A stretch of 49,222 nucleotides of DNA. It comes from Clostridiales bacterium (GTDB taxonomy: Bacteria > Bacillota > Clostridia > Oscillospirales > CAG-272). A program made the translations under genes and the position numbers. The stretch lies in the NCBI GenBank assembly GCA_012841635.1, contig DUUJ01000023.1, positions 1 through 49,222 of the forward strand, written 5' to 3'. Of the stretch, positions 33,386 to 42,633 are shown in pieces. Below the pieces are notes generated by a model. That model was not told the origin of the DNA. It ran no database searches and saw only the letters and a program-made list of their open reading frames with translations. Numbering within the stretch: position 1 is the first letter of the stretch; every line of letters starts with the position of its first letter.

Positions 33386-34123
33386 TTAACTTATATTATA
33401 CAGCGCGAGGAGCTTATCCGCCGCGCCGGAATAAATATTGTGATTGAGCAAAAATTGTGTTATATATGAGCTTTCAAGCTGCCCCGGATAGAAAATATCC
33501 GGCTGCATCGCGCAGAAGGCAGGCCAGGCTTTCCAGAGTATCACCACGAACAGCGATACGAGAAGATAGCTCCATAATACTCCGAAGCAGGCGCCCAAAA
33601 TGCGGTTTACAACTCCCAGCGGAGTCGCGTTTACCGCGCGGTTGAGCTGTTTGAATATCAGCTTGGTTATGAGCATAACAAGCAAAAAGATTATCAGGTA
33701 TGAGACGGCGTTTGAAAGCATTTCGGCTATCGGATCGGCTATCGCGTCTCTCACCAGAATTTTTGCCGTTTCGGTTCCCAAACCGTCAAGCGCGCCGTAA
33801 TACTCTTCAAGCGCGGCTGCATCCGCGCCGAAACGGCTGAGTAAATCCATAAAAACATCGGGTTTTTCTTCGAAAAGCTTTGCAAGGCCGGTATCACCGC
33901 TGAAAAGTCCGACTGCGGCGGTTTCAACCGCTGCCGAAACCCGATCAAGCATAAAACCGTCATAAAGCAATGCCGACAAAACGGGGGTCAGGAGCAATGC
34001 GGCTGCAAAGGCGGCAAGCAGGGAGAATATCCAGGAAACGGAGCCGATAAAGCCTTTTATAATCCCGTATATCACGGCAAAGATAAATATCAGGGCTATG
34101 ATAAGGTCTATTGCAGCTGCCAT
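33386..34123 (-). CDS. cvpA: CvpA-family membrane protein
   Basis: 245 residues with the family's N-terminal pattern: a hydrophobic helix containing DLIIALIFIFAVIYG, then IKGFIGSVSW and a second helix, with two further helices in the C-terminal half near residues 145 and 185. CvpA was named for colicin V production and is now linked to envelope integrity and septal processes; its biochemical role is unknown. The length is larger than the 160-residue E. coli protein because of an insertion between helices 2 and 3, as is usual in Clostridia. The start codon overlaps the DUF5711 stop by one base (TGATG), so it is translationally coupled. It is the last gene of the ruvC-led operon. Confidence 0.85.
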   Translation of the reverse strand: MAAAIDLIIALIFIFAVIYGIIKGFIGSVSWIFSLLAAFAAALLLTPVLSALLYDGFMLDRVSAAVETAAVGLFSGDTGLAKLFEEKPDVFMDLLSRFGADAAALEEYYGALDGLGTETAKILVRDAIADPIAEMLSNAVSYLIIFLLVMLITKLIFKQLNRAVNATPLGVVNRILGACFGVLWSYLLVSLFVVILWKAWPAFCAMQPDIFYPGQLESSYITQFLLNHNIYSGAADKLLALYNIS

Positions 34124-35562
34124 CAGATGTCATCCTCCGCCCAGGTTTCCTCTTCATAAGGCTGATCTTCCGGGACGGCGTCCGGATCTCCCTCGGGGGT
34201 ATATATAAGCTCTTCGGTCGATCCCGGCTCGGCTTCATAAAGATCTTCCTTTGACGGTTCAGGCGCCGAAGGTTGGGCTGCAGCTGTCGTTTCGGGAACT
34301 GCGGCGCCGACTTCCGGGAAAAGCTCCTCGGGACGGTACATCTTGACCCGCTGGGAATATGCCACTATAAGGGTCAGCGCGTCCTTTCTGAGCATCCTTT
34401 TTCCGCCGCTTTCGATTTCTGCCTCGGATATGCCGCCGTCGGCTGTCCTTATCCGGATGATCTTCGAATCGAAAAGGGCGTATATCCTGTCTTCATATGA
34501 GACTAGATCGAGTATCTGACCGTCAAGGCTGACTTCGCTGAGTTTGTTTCCCTCGCGGTCGAGCATCACTACAAGCTCTCCCGAGCCGATGATGTTCTGC
34601 GAGAAGACCACGTCGGCTCCGCGGGGGGTGAGGGCGCAGCGCTGCGGTACCTTTCCTTCAAAATTATACGTTGATACAAGCTCGAAATTCCTGTCGTAAA
34701 AGTGAAGAGCGGAGTCGGTCAGAACGACGAGGCCTCCGCCGTCGAGCCAGCCGACGCGGCAGCCCATTTCTCCCTGCAGTGTCTGCACGCTGAGCGGCGT
34801 TTCCGAGCGTGGATCGAAGATCATCAGCTCGGTCATGAAGCCGCCGTTTTCGTTGTAAACTGAGAGCATCGCAACCCGGCTGTCGTCGCGGAAAACCGTG
34901 TCCATGACCAGCTTGTCTTTATATATAACCGAAATTTTGCGGAAGCTCGAATCATATATTGTGACCGCAGATCGGTACTCCATCGTATTTGACACTATAG
35001 CGAACAGATTGTCGGATATCGAAGCGCCCCAGATAGGGTATTCGAGCGTTTCGCTGTATATCTTGGAAAAAGCGTTGGATACGGTAAATGTGTTTTCCCC
35101 CAGACCGTATACCAGCATATATCTGTCGGAAGTGAGCAGCATCGGAGTCTGCATATTGATCGAATAGGTCAAAGTCGAGTTGCCGAGCATATTATACAGC
35201 GTGACGGATTTTTCGTCGACAACCGCGAGTTCGCCCTTATAGGAGCCGACCTGAAGCTTGTCCGACTGGTTAAAGTAGATCGTTCTGTATCTTCCGGTAT
35301 ATTCCGGGCTGTCGGTGTTGAGGTAGCGCATCATATACTGGAGGTTTTCGAGCGTCAGATCGCTGTGATACTCAAAGATCATAACGACCAAAAAGATGAT
35401 GAGAGCGGTGAGCAGAAGATACCTTGCGAGTTTGATTCTGAACGCTATCGCGCCCCAATAGGACGAATAGTTGTCGCTTCTGCGCATAAAGCGCGACGGT
35501 ATGCGCGGGAATTTAATATGCGGTTTGGCCGGCTTCGTTCCGGCGGTTTTTTCTTCGGCCAT
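34123..35562 (-). CDS. DUF5711-type membrane-anchored beta-propeller protein
   Basis: 479 residues. A basic Pro-rich cytoplasmic segment (1-45) precedes one membrane helix (about 48-66, YLLLTALIIFLVVMIF). An extracellular domain of repeated beta strands follows, with blocks such as KVTLYNMLGNSTLTYSI-like and GLVVLTDSALHFYDRN, consistent with a WD40-like propeller. The last 75 residues are Glu/Pro/Ala-rich and disordered. The layout fits DUF5711, a Clostridial family without known function. It lies between truA (27 bp upstream) and cvpA (overlapping), so it probably works in the envelope. GAGGTGAG lies before the ATG. Confidence 0.75.
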   Translation of the reverse strand: MAEEKTAGTKPAKPHIKFPRIPSRFMRRSDNYSSYWGAIAFRIKLARYLLLTALIIFLVVMIFEYHSDLTLENLQYMMRYLNTDSPEYTGRYRTIYFNQSDKLQVGSYKGELAVVDEKSVTLYNMLGNSTLTYSINMQTPMLLTSDRYMLVYGLGENTFTVSNAFSKIYSETLEYPIWGASISDNLFAIVSNTMEYRSAVTIYDSSFRKISVIYKDKLVMDTVFRDDSRVAMLSVYNENGGFMTELMIFDPRSETPLSVQTLQGEMGCRVGWLDGGGLVVLTDSALHFYDRNFELVSTYNFEGKVPQRCALTPRGADVVFSQNIIGSGELVVMLDREGNKLSEVSLDGQILDLVSYEDRIYALFDSKIIRIRTADGGISEAEIESGGKRMLRKDALTLIVAYSQRVKMYRPEELFPEVGAAVPETTAAAQPSAPEPSKEDLYEAEPGSTEELIYTPEGDPDAVPEDQPYEEETWAEDDI

Positions 35563-35589
35563 GCTCTCACCTCCTTTTTTTATACAGAG

Positions 35590-36363
35590 TTATCGTTTCA
35601 GTTTGGCGAATCCTTCGAGATAGCCGACTTCGATCAGGTAAAGTCCTTCCGGCGGAGCCGTCATTCCGGCTCTGTTTCTGTCGCCGGACGCGATTATCGC
35701 CGGCAGTTCCGACGGGTCTATCTTGCCGTAAGATGCCATTGCCAGTGTTCCGGCGATTATCCTGACCATGTTGTAAAGAAATCCGTCGGCTCTTATTGTC
35801 ATTGAGACGAAGCCGTTTTCGCGGCGGACGGAGATGTCGGCGACCGTTCTTGTTGTATCTTCGATCTTGCCGCCTGTCGACATGAAAGCAGAGAAATCAT
35901 GAGTTCCCAGAAACGCCTTTGACGCCGCATCCATGGCGGCTTCGTCGAGCGGGCGGTGAAAATGCCAGCAGCGCTTATCCATGAACGGGTCGCGGTGGAC
36001 GGTATCTTCAAAAATGTATTTATATTCTTTATAAACCGCGTCGTATCTCGGATGAAAGGGGAGAGGGACATGTTCCGCCTTTATCACGGCGCAGTCATAC
36101 GGCAGCTTAAGATTCAGCGCCAGCGGCAGTCTTTCGAGCGGGATTTCCGGCGAATCTTCGGGCAGAACATACGCCGCGCGGAAAGCCTTTGCGTGAACGC
36201 CGGCATCGGTGCGGCTGCAGCCTGTCAGCGCATAGCGCTCGCCGTAAACGGCTTCGATCGCGTCCTGAACCGTCGCCTGAACCGTCCTCAGTCCGTCCCC
36301 CTGAACCTGCCAGCCGCAAAATTCGGTTCCGACATAGGAAATGGTCAGCAGCAACTTTTTCAT
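35590..36363 (-). CDS. truA: tRNA pseudouridine(38-40) synthase TruA
   Basis: 257 residues with the TruA signatures: ISYVGTEFCGWQ at the start, the catalytic SRTDAGVHA motif with Asp near residue 52, the RYDAVYKEYKY block and FLYNMVRIIAGTL near the end. It modifies uridines 38-40 of the anticodon stem-loop in many tRNAs. Length matches E. coli TruA (270). Its start overlaps the ecfT stop by four bases, the usual Firmicutes arrangement ecfA1-ecfA2-ecfT-truA, so translation is coupled. Confidence 0.95.
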   Translation of the reverse strand: MKKLLLTISYVGTEFCGWQVQGDGLRTVQATVQDAIEAVYGERYALTGCSRTDAGVHAKAFRAAYVLPEDSPEIPLERLPLALNLKLPYDCAVIKAEHVPLPFHPRYDAVYKEYKYIFEDTVHRDPFMDKRCWHFHRPLDEAAMDAASKAFLGTHDFSAFMSTGGKIEDTTRTVADISVRRENGFVSMTIRADGFLYNMVRIIAGTLAMASYGKIDPSELPAIIASGDRNRAGMTAPPEGLYLIEVGYLEGFAKLKR

Positions 36364-37181
36364 ATCGAAAATCCGGGGGCGAATATGTTGAGCAATATTA
36401 TACCCGCGATGAAAATCATGAAAATCAGCACCATCAGCCAGTCAAGCGGCTTCATATGCAGCTCGGTCATCCTTGTCCGTCCGACGTCTCCGCGGTAGCA
36501 GCGGCACTCCATCGCGACGGCGAGATCGTCGGCGCGGCGGAAAGCCGAAACGAAGAGCGGTATCATGACAGGTATCAGCGCTTTTGCACGGTTAACCAGG
36601 CTCCCCTGCGAAAAATCCGCCCCTCTGGCTTTCTGCGCCGACATTATTTTATCGGTTTCTTCGATCAGGGTCGGGATAAACCGGAGGGCGATGGTCATCA
36701 TCATCGAAAACTCATGAACCGGCATTCTCAGCTTTTTTAAAGGACCCAGCAGCCGCTCGAGGCCGTCCGTCAGGGCGATAGGCGACGTGGTATATGTGAG
36801 TACCACTCCGGTGCCGGCGAGCAGGGCGATAATCCGGATTATCATCAGCCCGGCGAATTTCAGTCCTTCCGGGTAAACGCGGATGATACCGAATTCAAAA
36901 AGCGGGGTTTCCCCTTTTGTCCAGAAGATATTGATGACCGCCGTGAACGCAACGACATAGATAACCGGCTTCATGCCCTTAAGAATGATCCTGAGCGGGA
37001 TTTTACATAAAACGATCAAAAACAGGGTAAACAGCACGACGAAAAGGAACGCAAATACGTTTTTTGCCGTGAAGATGCCGATAATATACAAGAGGGTAAG
37101 GATTATCTTTGCCCGGGGGTCGGTTTTATGCAGCGGCGAGTCGCCGGGGAAAAACTGACCGAGAGTAATTTCTTTCAGCAT
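36360..37181 (-). CDS. ecfT: ECF transporter transmembrane component EcfT
   Basis: 273 residues with about six membrane helices and the EcfT hallmarks: GQFFPGDSPLHKTDPRAKI at the N-terminus and two Ala-Arg-Gly type coupling motifs near the C-terminal third (AQKARGAD is one). EcfT couples the two ATPases EcfA1 and EcfA2 to exchangeable substrate-binding S components for vitamins and metals. No S component is encoded nearby, typical of group II ECF systems where it is encoded elsewhere. It overlaps ecfA2 by 7 bp. Confidence 0.93.
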   Translation of the reverse strand: MLKEITLGQFFPGDSPLHKTDPRAKIILTLLYIIGIFTAKNVFAFLFVVLFTLFLIVLCKIPLRIILKGMKPVIYVVAFTAVINIFWTKGETPLFEFGIIRVYPEGLKFAGLMIIRIIALLAGTGVVLTYTTSPIALTDGLERLLGPLKKLRMPVHEFSMMMTIALRFIPTLIEETDKIMSAQKARGADFSQGSLVNRAKALIPVMIPLFVSAFRRADDLAVAMECRCYRGDVGRTRMTELHMKPLDWLMVLIFMIFIAGIILLNIFAPGFSI

Positions 37182-38059
37182 ATCGCTTCTCCCCTCGTCC
37201 CGGTTTTTGCAAGGCCCAATTTAGCTGCTATCGCTTCACAGGCCGCGTCGACGGTGAAGATATCCCCTTCGAGAACGACGCCGTTTGCGCGAAGCAGGTT
37301 TACCAGTCTTGTTATCTGCGGCACGTCAAGCCCGACTTTTACAAGGGTTTCCGCCTGACGGAAGATCTCGGCGGTAGTTCCGGTCATAAATATTTCCGCG
37401 CCGTTCATGACGACAAGCTCGTCGCTGTATCTCGCCATATCCTCCATCGAGTGGCTGACGATTATGACCGTCTTTTGGCGCTCTTTCTGATAGCGGCGGA
37501 CTCCGCCGAAGATTTCCTCCCGCCCGACGGGGTCGAGGCCGGCGGCCGGCTCGTCTAAAACCAAAATCTCCGGATCCATCGCAAGTATCCCGGCTATCGC
37601 GACGCGGCGCTTTTCTCCGCCGGAAAGCTCAAACGGGCTTTTATTCAGCATAGACGGCGCAAGACCGACAAAATCCGCCGCTTCATGAACTTTAAAAGCG
37701 ACTTCCGCTTCGGAAAGCCCGCGATTGCGCGGACCGAATGCGATATCCCGGCTGACGGTTTCTTCAAAGAGCTGATATTCGGGGTATTGAAAGCAAAGAC
37801 CTACCCGGAATCTGACATCCCGGATCTTTTTCGGCTCCGCCCAGATATCCTTGCCGTCGAGGGCAACGATGCCGGAAGTCGGCTTCAAAAGTCCGTTCAG
37901 CAGCTGAACCAGGGTCGACTTGCCGGAACCTGTATGGCCGATCAGTCCGGTTATCACGCCCGGACGGAATTTAATGTTGACGCCGTCGAGAGCCTTTTTT
38001 TCGAAAGGAGTGCCGGCGCTGTATATATAGCTTACGTTTGTAAGAGTTAATTCAGACAT
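37175..38059 (-). CDS. ecfA2: ECF transporter ATPase EcfA2
   Basis: 294-residue ABC ATPase with Walker A GHTGSGKST (42-50), the Q-loop segment FQYPEYQLFEETV typical of EcfA2, signature LSGGEKRR and Walker B LVLDEPAAGLDP. It forms the heterodimeric motor with EcfA1 on EcfT. It sits 26 bp after ecfA1 and overlaps ecfT. The EcfA2 label rests on the FQYPE and DEPAAGLD forms. Confidence 0.93.
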   Translation of the reverse strand: MSELTLTNVSYIYSAGTPFEKKALDGVNIKFRPGVITGLIGHTGSGKSTLVQLLNGLLKPTSGIVALDGKDIWAEPKKIRDVRFRVGLCFQYPEYQLFEETVSRDIAFGPRNRGLSEAEVAFKVHEAADFVGLAPSMLNKSPFELSGGEKRRVAIAGILAMDPEILVLDEPAAGLDPVGREEIFGGVRRYQKERQKTVIIVSHSMEDMARYSDELVVMNGAEIFMTGTTAEIFRQAETLVKVGLDVPQITRLVNLLRANGVVLEGDIFTVDAACEAIAAKLGLAKTGTRGEAIC

Positions 38060-38085
38060 TTAATTTTAAAATGCGGTTCTGCCGC

Positions 38086-38955
38086 TTATACTTTCAAAAG
38101 GGGAAGCATCGCCTCCGCTGCCGCCTCCGGACTTAACGCATCGCCGGAAACCGGGCAGCCGAGTTTTTTCAGCCGCCAGATAAGGTCGGTTACCTGAGGC
38201 ACGTCAAGACCGACGCTTTTCAGCTTTTCCACCTGCGAAAACACTTCGGCGGGAGTGCCGTCCATATAAACTTCGCCGTCGTTTATCACTATTACCCGAT
38301 CGGCTTCGATGGCTTCGCTCATGTTGTGGGTTATGTGCAGCACGGTGATGCCGTAATCGTGATTCAGGGAGGATATCGTTCTCATGACTTCGTCCCTGCC
38401 GGCGGGGTCGAGCATCGCGGTCGATTCGTCGAAAATAATAGTGTCGGGAAGCATGGCTATTATTCCGGCGATCGCGACGCGCTGTTTCTGTCCGCCGGAG
38501 AGCTGATGCGGTTCATGGCGGGCAAATTCCGTCATTCCAACCGTTTCGAGGGCGTCGTCAACCCTCTTTCGTATCTCTTTCGGCGGAATGCCTAAGTTTT
38601 CACAGCCGAATGCGATATCTTCCTCGACTATCGTCGCAACGAGCTGGTTGTCCGGGTTCTGGAAAACCATTCCGACATGGCGGCGGATATCGAAAACATC
38701 GTCTTCGGTCATGTCCTTTGAGGTTATGTCTTTGCCGTCAATAATAATTGTCCCCGAATCGGGCGCGAGTATCATGTTAAGCAGCTTTGCAAGCGTCGAT
38801 TTGCCGGAACCGTTATGGCCGAGAACGGCGACGAAATCCCCTTTGTTTATATCGAGGGAAACGTTCTTCAGCGCGCTCAGCCGCACGCCGTCTTCGATTT
38901 CGTATGAGAAGCTGACGTTGCGCAGGCTTATATAGGGTGTTGTATTGTCATTCAT
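38086..38955 (-). CDS. ecfA1: ECF transporter ATPase EcfA1
   Basis: 289-residue ABC ATPase with Walker A GHNGSGKST (44-52), the Q-loop FQNPDNQLVATIVEED typical of EcfA1, signature LSGGQKQR and Walker B IIFDESTAMLDP, the EcfA1 form. It powers vitamin or metal-ion uptake with EcfA2 and EcfT. It follows the methyltransferase gene after 15 bp in the long minus-strand operon. Confidence 0.93.
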   Translation of the reverse strand: MNDNTTPYISLRNVSFSYEIEDGVRLSALKNVSLDINKGDFVAVLGHNGSGKSTLAKLLNMILAPDSGTIIIDGKDITSKDMTEDDVFDIRRHVGMVFQNPDNQLVATIVEEDIAFGCENLGIPPKEIRKRVDDALETVGMTEFARHEPHQLSGGQKQRVAIAGIIAMLPDTIIFDESTAMLDPAGRDEVMRTISSLNHDYGITVLHITHNMSEAIEADRVIVINDGEVYMDGTPAEVFSQVEKLKSVGLDVPQVTDLIWRLKKLGCPVSGDALSPEAAAEAMLPLLKV

Positions 38956-38970
38956 ATTAAATCAGTTAAA

Positions 38971-39882
38971 TCACTCTGCCTGCCAGCGGGCGGACGCGCC
39001 GCACGGCAGAACAAGTCCGCTTGCCGTGACCGGCAGTCCGAGCTCCTCGCAGCAGCTCTTTCCCGAAAGGCCGGGAAAACGCTTTTTCAGAATCGATAAA
39101 AGAATATATCCGGTCGCCGAGGAGGAAAGCCCGGTGGTGTAGGAATTTATCAGCACAAAAAGCGGCTCGTAGGTCAGAACTCCGACTGCCAGATCGACAA
39201 GCTCGGTTATGCTGTCTTCCAGCTTCCAGAGCTCGCCGCCGGGCCCTCTGCCGTATGACGGCGGGTCCATTATAACCGCGTCGTAGCGGCTGCCGCGGCG
39301 GATTTCCCGCTCAAGGAATTTCAGGCAATCGTCGACGATATATCTTATTTTTGCGTCTTCAAGCCCGCAGAGAGCGGCGTTGCGCCGCGCCTGGGATACC
39401 ATTCCCTTCGCAGCGTCGACATGGCAGACTTCCGCCCCGGCAAGCGCCGCGGCGCAGGTGGCGGCGCCGGTATATGCGAAGAGATTCAATACTCTTATCG
39501 GGCGTCCGGCGTTTTTGATAAGCTCCGACGCCCAGTCCCAGTTTGTCGCCTGCTCGGGAAAGATGCCGGTATGCTTGAAACCGGTCGGACGGCAGATCAG
39601 CCGAAGATCGCGGTAGCTGACTTCCCATTCTTCGGGAACCGTCCGTCCCGACTTGCCGCCGCCCCAGCTTCCGCCCCCGCGGTTCGAACGGAGATAAACT
39701 CCGTCGGCGGATTTCCAGAGAGGGGAAGACTTCATGCCTTTCCAGACTACCTGCGGGTCGGGGCGGATGAGGATATATTCTCCCCAGCGCTCCAGCCGCT
39801 CGCCGCTGTCGCAGTCGATAAGTTCGTAATCTTTCCATCCGTCGGATAACAGAATGCTCAATTCAGTTATCCTCCGAAACAT
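38971..39882 (-). CDS. Class I SAM-dependent methyltransferase (RlmI/RlmK-like)
   Basis: 303 residues with a Rossmann methyltransferase core: motif [13 protein letters not shown] near residue 150, an acidic VDAAKGMV motif II, and the catalytic DPPSYGRG near 220. The order and DPPSYG motif place it with the rRNA cytosine or guanine methyltransferases related to RlmI and RlmK, but without the N-terminal PUA domain of RlmI. Target unknown; 23S rRNA is the likely substrate. The start overlaps the ruvB stop by 20 bp, so it is coupled. Confidence 0.82.
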   Translation of the reverse strand: MFRRITELSILLSDGWKDYELIDCDSGERLERWGEYILIRPDPQVVWKGMKSSPLWKSADGVYLRSNRGGGSWGGGKSGRTVPEEWEVSYRDLRLICRPTGFKHTGIFPEQATNWDWASELIKNAGRPIRVLNLFAYTGAATCAAALAGAEVCHVDAAKGMVSQARRNAALCGLEDAKIRYIVDDCLKFLEREIRRGSRYDAVIMDPPSYGRGPGGELWKLEDSITELVDLAVGVLTYEPLFVLINSYTTGLSSSATGYILLSILKKRFPGLSGKSCCEELGLPVTASGLVLPCGASARWQAE

Positions 39883-40966
39883 CGAAAACGCTTATCTGCC
39901 CTGAGTCGGATGAGGATTGGCGGTTAAATTTGATTCCGAGATGCTCATAGGCAAGCTCGGTCGCGCAGCGGCCGCGAGGGGTACGCGCAAGGTAGCCTAT
40001 CTGCATGAGATACGGCTCGTACACGTCTTCGATCGTGATCGCCTCTTCCCCTATCGTGGCGGCGAGAGTGTCGAGGCCGACGGGGCCGCCGTTGTAGTTT
40101 TTGATTATCGATGTAAGCATGCGGCGGTCGATGCCGTCGAGACCAAGTTTATCTATCTCAAGCGCCTTGAGGGCGAAATCGGCGATTTCTATGTCAATTA
40201 CGCCGCTTCCCTTAACCTGCGCGAAGTCGCGGACCCGCCGGAGCAGCCTGTTTGCGATACGCGGGGTGCCGCGGGAGCGTGAGGCTATCTCATACGCGCC
40301 GGTTTTGTCTATTTCTATATTTAAAATCCCGGCGGAGCGTGTCACAATAGAGCAAAGCTCGTCAGGCGAGTAGTATTCAAGTTTTAAGATAACGCCGAAT
40401 CGGTCGCGCAGCGGCGCCGATATCTGTCCGGCGCGGGTGGTGGCGCCTATTAATGTGAATCGGGGAAGGTCAAGCCTTATGCTGCGGGCGGCCGGGCCTT
40501 TGCCGATGATGATATCGAGGGCGTAGTCCTCCATCGCGGGATAGAGGATTTCCTCTACCGTCCGCTGAAGACGGTGAATTTCGTCGATAAAAAGCAGGTC
40601 GCGCTCGGCTAAGTTTGTCAGCAGCGCCGCAAGATCGCCGGCTTTTTCGATTGCCGGTCCCGAAGTCACGCGGATATTAGAGCCTAATTCCGCCGCAATT
40701 ATATTGGCAAGGGTGGTTTTTCCGAGTCCCGGCGGGCCGTAGAGCAGCACGTGGTCGAGGGTCTCCCCTCTCAGCTTCGCGGCGTCGATGTATATTTTTA
40801 AATTTTCCTTGGCTTTGGTCTGCCCGATGTATTCGTCAAGGGTCTTCGGGCGGAGGGAAAGTTCTGCCTGAGAATCCTCCGGCGACTCGGCGGAGCTGAC
40901 TATTCGATTTTCGAAATCGGCAAAGCCGATGCCGTTCTCTTCGTCAAGAAAACCGGTTCTTCCCAT
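39863..40966 (-). CDS. ruvB: Holliday junction branch-migration helicase RuvB
   Basis: 367 residues with Walker A GPPGLGKT (77-84), Walker B LLFIDEIH (D128, E129), the sensor GATTRAG and the arginine-finger RDRFG region, then the winged-helix C-domain. RuvB hexamers drive branch migration of junctions held by RuvA. The first 35 residues before the conserved [11 protein letters not shown] block are longer than in E. coli. It is 34 bp after ruvA and overlaps the methyltransferase gene. Confidence 0.97.
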   Translation of the reverse strand: MGRTGFLDEENGIGFADFENRIVSSAESPEDSQAELSLRPKTLDEYIGQTKAKENLKIYIDAAKLRGETLDHVLLYGPPGLGKTTLANIIAAELGSNIRVTSGPAIEKAGDLAALLTNLAERDLLFIDEIHRLQRTVEEILYPAMEDYALDIIIGKGPAARSIRLDLPRFTLIGATTRAGQISAPLRDRFGVILKLEYYSPDELCSIVTRSAGILNIEIDKTGAYEIASRSRGTPRIANRLLRRVRDFAQVKGSGVIDIEIADFALKALEIDKLGLDGIDRRMLTSIIKNYNGGPVGLDTLAATIGEEAITIEDVYEPYLMQIGYLARTPRGRCATELAYEHLGIKFNRQSSSDSGQISVFDVSEDN

Positions 40967-41000
40967 TATCTCGCCTCCCGTCCGCGTTTATATAAATTAA

Positions 41001-41609
41001 TCATCCGATTGAAGACAGCTTTTTAAGCGCCGCCTTTATCATTTCTTCAAGCGTCATGCCGGAAAGTCCGGCGAGCGCCGAGATTGCTTCCGACCTTGAA
41101 TAGCCCAACACCATTAAGGTGTTCACCGCGTCGGATACATCCGAGCTGCCGGCTGTCCCGGCCGTTTCGAAGGCGGGCGCGCCGGTATCCTTTGCGCCGA
41201 ATTCTTTGGCTACTTTATCTTTGAGCTCAAGTATTATCCGCGCCGCGGTTCTCGCGCCGACGCCCGGCGCCCTTGAAAGCGCCTTTGAATCTTCCGTTGT
41301 GACGGCCAAAGCGAACTTTTCCGGCGTAAGAGCGCCGAGAACGGCTATCGCCGATTTTGCGCCGATTCCGGATACCGTTATCAGCATTTTAAAGGCGGCG
41401 AGCTCGTCGCGGAAGGCAAAACCGTAGAGTTCCAGCGCGTCCTCACGGACGGCCAAGTGGGTAAAAAGCCGTATCTTCTCGCCTTTTTTCCCGGAGATCT
41501 CGTTCAGGGTGTTGGTCGAGACGGTAAGCAGAAATCCTACCCCTCCGACGTCTAAAACGCAGGAATTGAGGCTTGTGGAGATAAGTTCTCCCGAAAGCTG
41601 TGCAATCAT
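41001..41609 (-). CDS. ruvA: Holliday junction binding protein RuvA
   Basis: 202 residues (E. coli 203) with the OB-fold N-terminus MIAQLSGEL, two helix-hairpin-helix motifs (VSGIGAKSA and APGVGARTA) and the RuvB-contact C-terminal domain with LGYSRSEA. It forms the tetramer that holds the four-way junction. It lies between ruvC and ruvB in the ruvCAB order. Confidence 0.97.
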   Translation of the reverse strand: MIAQLSGELISTSLNSCVLDVGGVGFLLTVSTNTLNEISGKKGEKIRLFTHLAVREDALELYGFAFRDELAAFKMLITVSGIGAKSAIAVLGALTPEKFALAVTTEDSKALSRAPGVGARTAARIILELKDKVAKEFGAKDTGAPAFETAGTAGSSDVSDAVNTLMVLGYSRSEAISALAGLSGMTLEEMIKAALKKLSSIG

Positions 41610-41632
41610 TTATATAATATTCCTTAATGTTA

Positions 41633-42127
41633 TCAGTTGAAAAATGCGGCTATCCTTGAGCTGCCGGTGTGCGCGTGGCAGACGGCTATCGCAAGCGCGT
41701 CGGCGGCGTCGTCCGGCTTCGGCGCTTCTTTTAAACCGAGCAGTTTGGTAGTCATTGTAATAACCTGCGACTTTTCGGCGCGGCCGTAACCGACGACCGA
41801 TTGTTTTACCTGCAGGGGGGTATATTCAAATATCTCGATGCCTAAGTTTTGCGCCGCAAGCAGGATTACCCCGCGCGCTTCGGCAACGACGATGGCGGTC
41901 TTCTGGTTGGTATTGAAAAAAAGCTCCTCGACTGCCAGCGCCTCCGGCTTATAAAGCTTGAGCAGCCGGGTGAGTTCATCGTATATTATCTGAAGCCGGC
42001 GCTCCGGTTTTACCCCCGCCTTTGTCGTTATCGCGCCGTATGCGAGGGTCTTGAAACTGCTGCCTTTATAATCAACGACCCCCCAGCCGGCGATGGCGTA
42101 TCCGGGGTCGACTCCGAATATTCTCAA
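41633..42127 (-). CDS. ruvC: Holliday junction resolvase RuvC
   Basis: 164 residues from a TTG start behind AAGGGAA. The catalytic acidic residues are visible: D7 in VDPGYAIAGWG, E67 or E68 in VEELFF, and the D140/D143 pair in PDDAADALAIA. It cuts Holliday junctions symmetrically. It is the first gene of a ten-gene unit running to cvpA, with a consensus promoter at 42198-42226. Confidence 0.97.
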   Translation of the reverse strand: MRIFGVDPGYAIAGWGVVDYKGSSFKTLAYGAITTKAGVKPERRLQIIYDELTRLLKLYKPEALAVEELFFNTNQKTAIVVAEARGVILLAAQNLGIEIFEYTPLQVKQSVVGYGRAEKSQVITMTTKLLGLKEAPKPDDAADALAIAVCHAHTGSSRIAAFFN

Positions 42128-42197
42128 AATATATTCCCTTTAACCGAATTTGCCGTATGAAAAACAAAACCGCACAATACTTCCATTCTATTCTAAT

Positions 42198-42226
42198 ATT
42201 ATAGCATACAATATGAGTATTTTCAA
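42198..42226 (-). promoter_or_regulatory. Promoter of the ruvCAB-ecf-truA-cvpA operon
   Basis: On the minus strand TTGAAA (42221-42226), a 17-bp spacer and TATAAT (42198-42203) precede ruvC by about 70 bp. The divergent DUF951 promoter lies 70 bp away on the other strand. No LexA-type box is evident between them. Confidence 0.82.
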
Positions 42227-42296
42227 AAGATATTTGTAAATTATATTTCAAATGAACGCATCCGGCGGTTCGGCGGGCATTTTTTGGGCAAAAAGG

Positions 42297-42325
42297 TTTA
42301 CAAAATCGGCTCTTGGTGATATAAT
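42297..42325 (+). promoter_or_regulatory. Promoter of DUF951-yfhO
   Basis: TTTACA (42297-42302), a 17-bp spacer and TATAAT (42320-42325), with a TG at 42317-42318 that makes it an extended -10 promoter. Transcription would begin near 42333, giving a leader of about 70 nt. Confidence 0.75.
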
Positions 42326-42342
42326 ATTATCAAATGAACCGG

Positions 42343-42388
42343 AAAAGGCAGAGGCGGGAAGAAGCCTTTTTTCGTAACCGATTCCCGC
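42343..42388 (+). ncRNA. Candidate pseudoknot or attenuator in the DUF951 leader
   Basis: AAAAGGC/GCCTTTT (42343-42349 with 42364-42370), followed by two more T, resembles a short intrinsic terminator. GCGGGAA/TTCCCGC (42354-42360 with 42382-42388) interleaves with it, so the two stems form either a pseudoknot or alternatives. The second stem ends 12 nt before the start codon, and no clear Shine-Dalgarno site is present between. Confidence 0.45.
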
Positions 42389-42400
42389 GCGTTTATAAGT

Positions 42401-42628
42401 ATGAAAATTATCTCTCTTAAAACAGGCGATATCCTGACGCTGAAAAAGCAGCATCCTTGCGGATCGTCCGAGTTCAGGGTTAATCGGGTCGGCTCGGATA
42501 TCGGAGTAAGCTGCTGCGGCTGCAGCCGCGAAATGATGATCTCCCGCGTCAAGCTGGAAAGAAGCATCAGGCGGGTCAACGGGCAGCCGATCGAATTTTT
42601 GGTCAATAAGACGGAGAAAAGGACTTAG
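42401..42628 (+). CDS. DUF951 small protein
   Basis: 75 residues matching the DUF951 family: an LKTGDILTLKKQHPCGS start, a FRVNRVGSDIGVSC segment, a CCGCSREMMISR motif and a basic end. This family is a Firmicutes hallmark found mostly as a single small gene; the Cys and His residues may bind metal or nucleic acid, and its role is unknown. The reading frame opens right after the structured leader. It ends 5 bp before yfhO, so the two are probably co-transcribed. Confidence 0.88.
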   Translation: MKIISLKTGDILTLKKQHPCGSSEFRVNRVGSDIGVSCCGCSREMMISRVKLERSIRRVNGQPIEFLVNKTEKRT

Positions 42629-42633
42629 ATATA

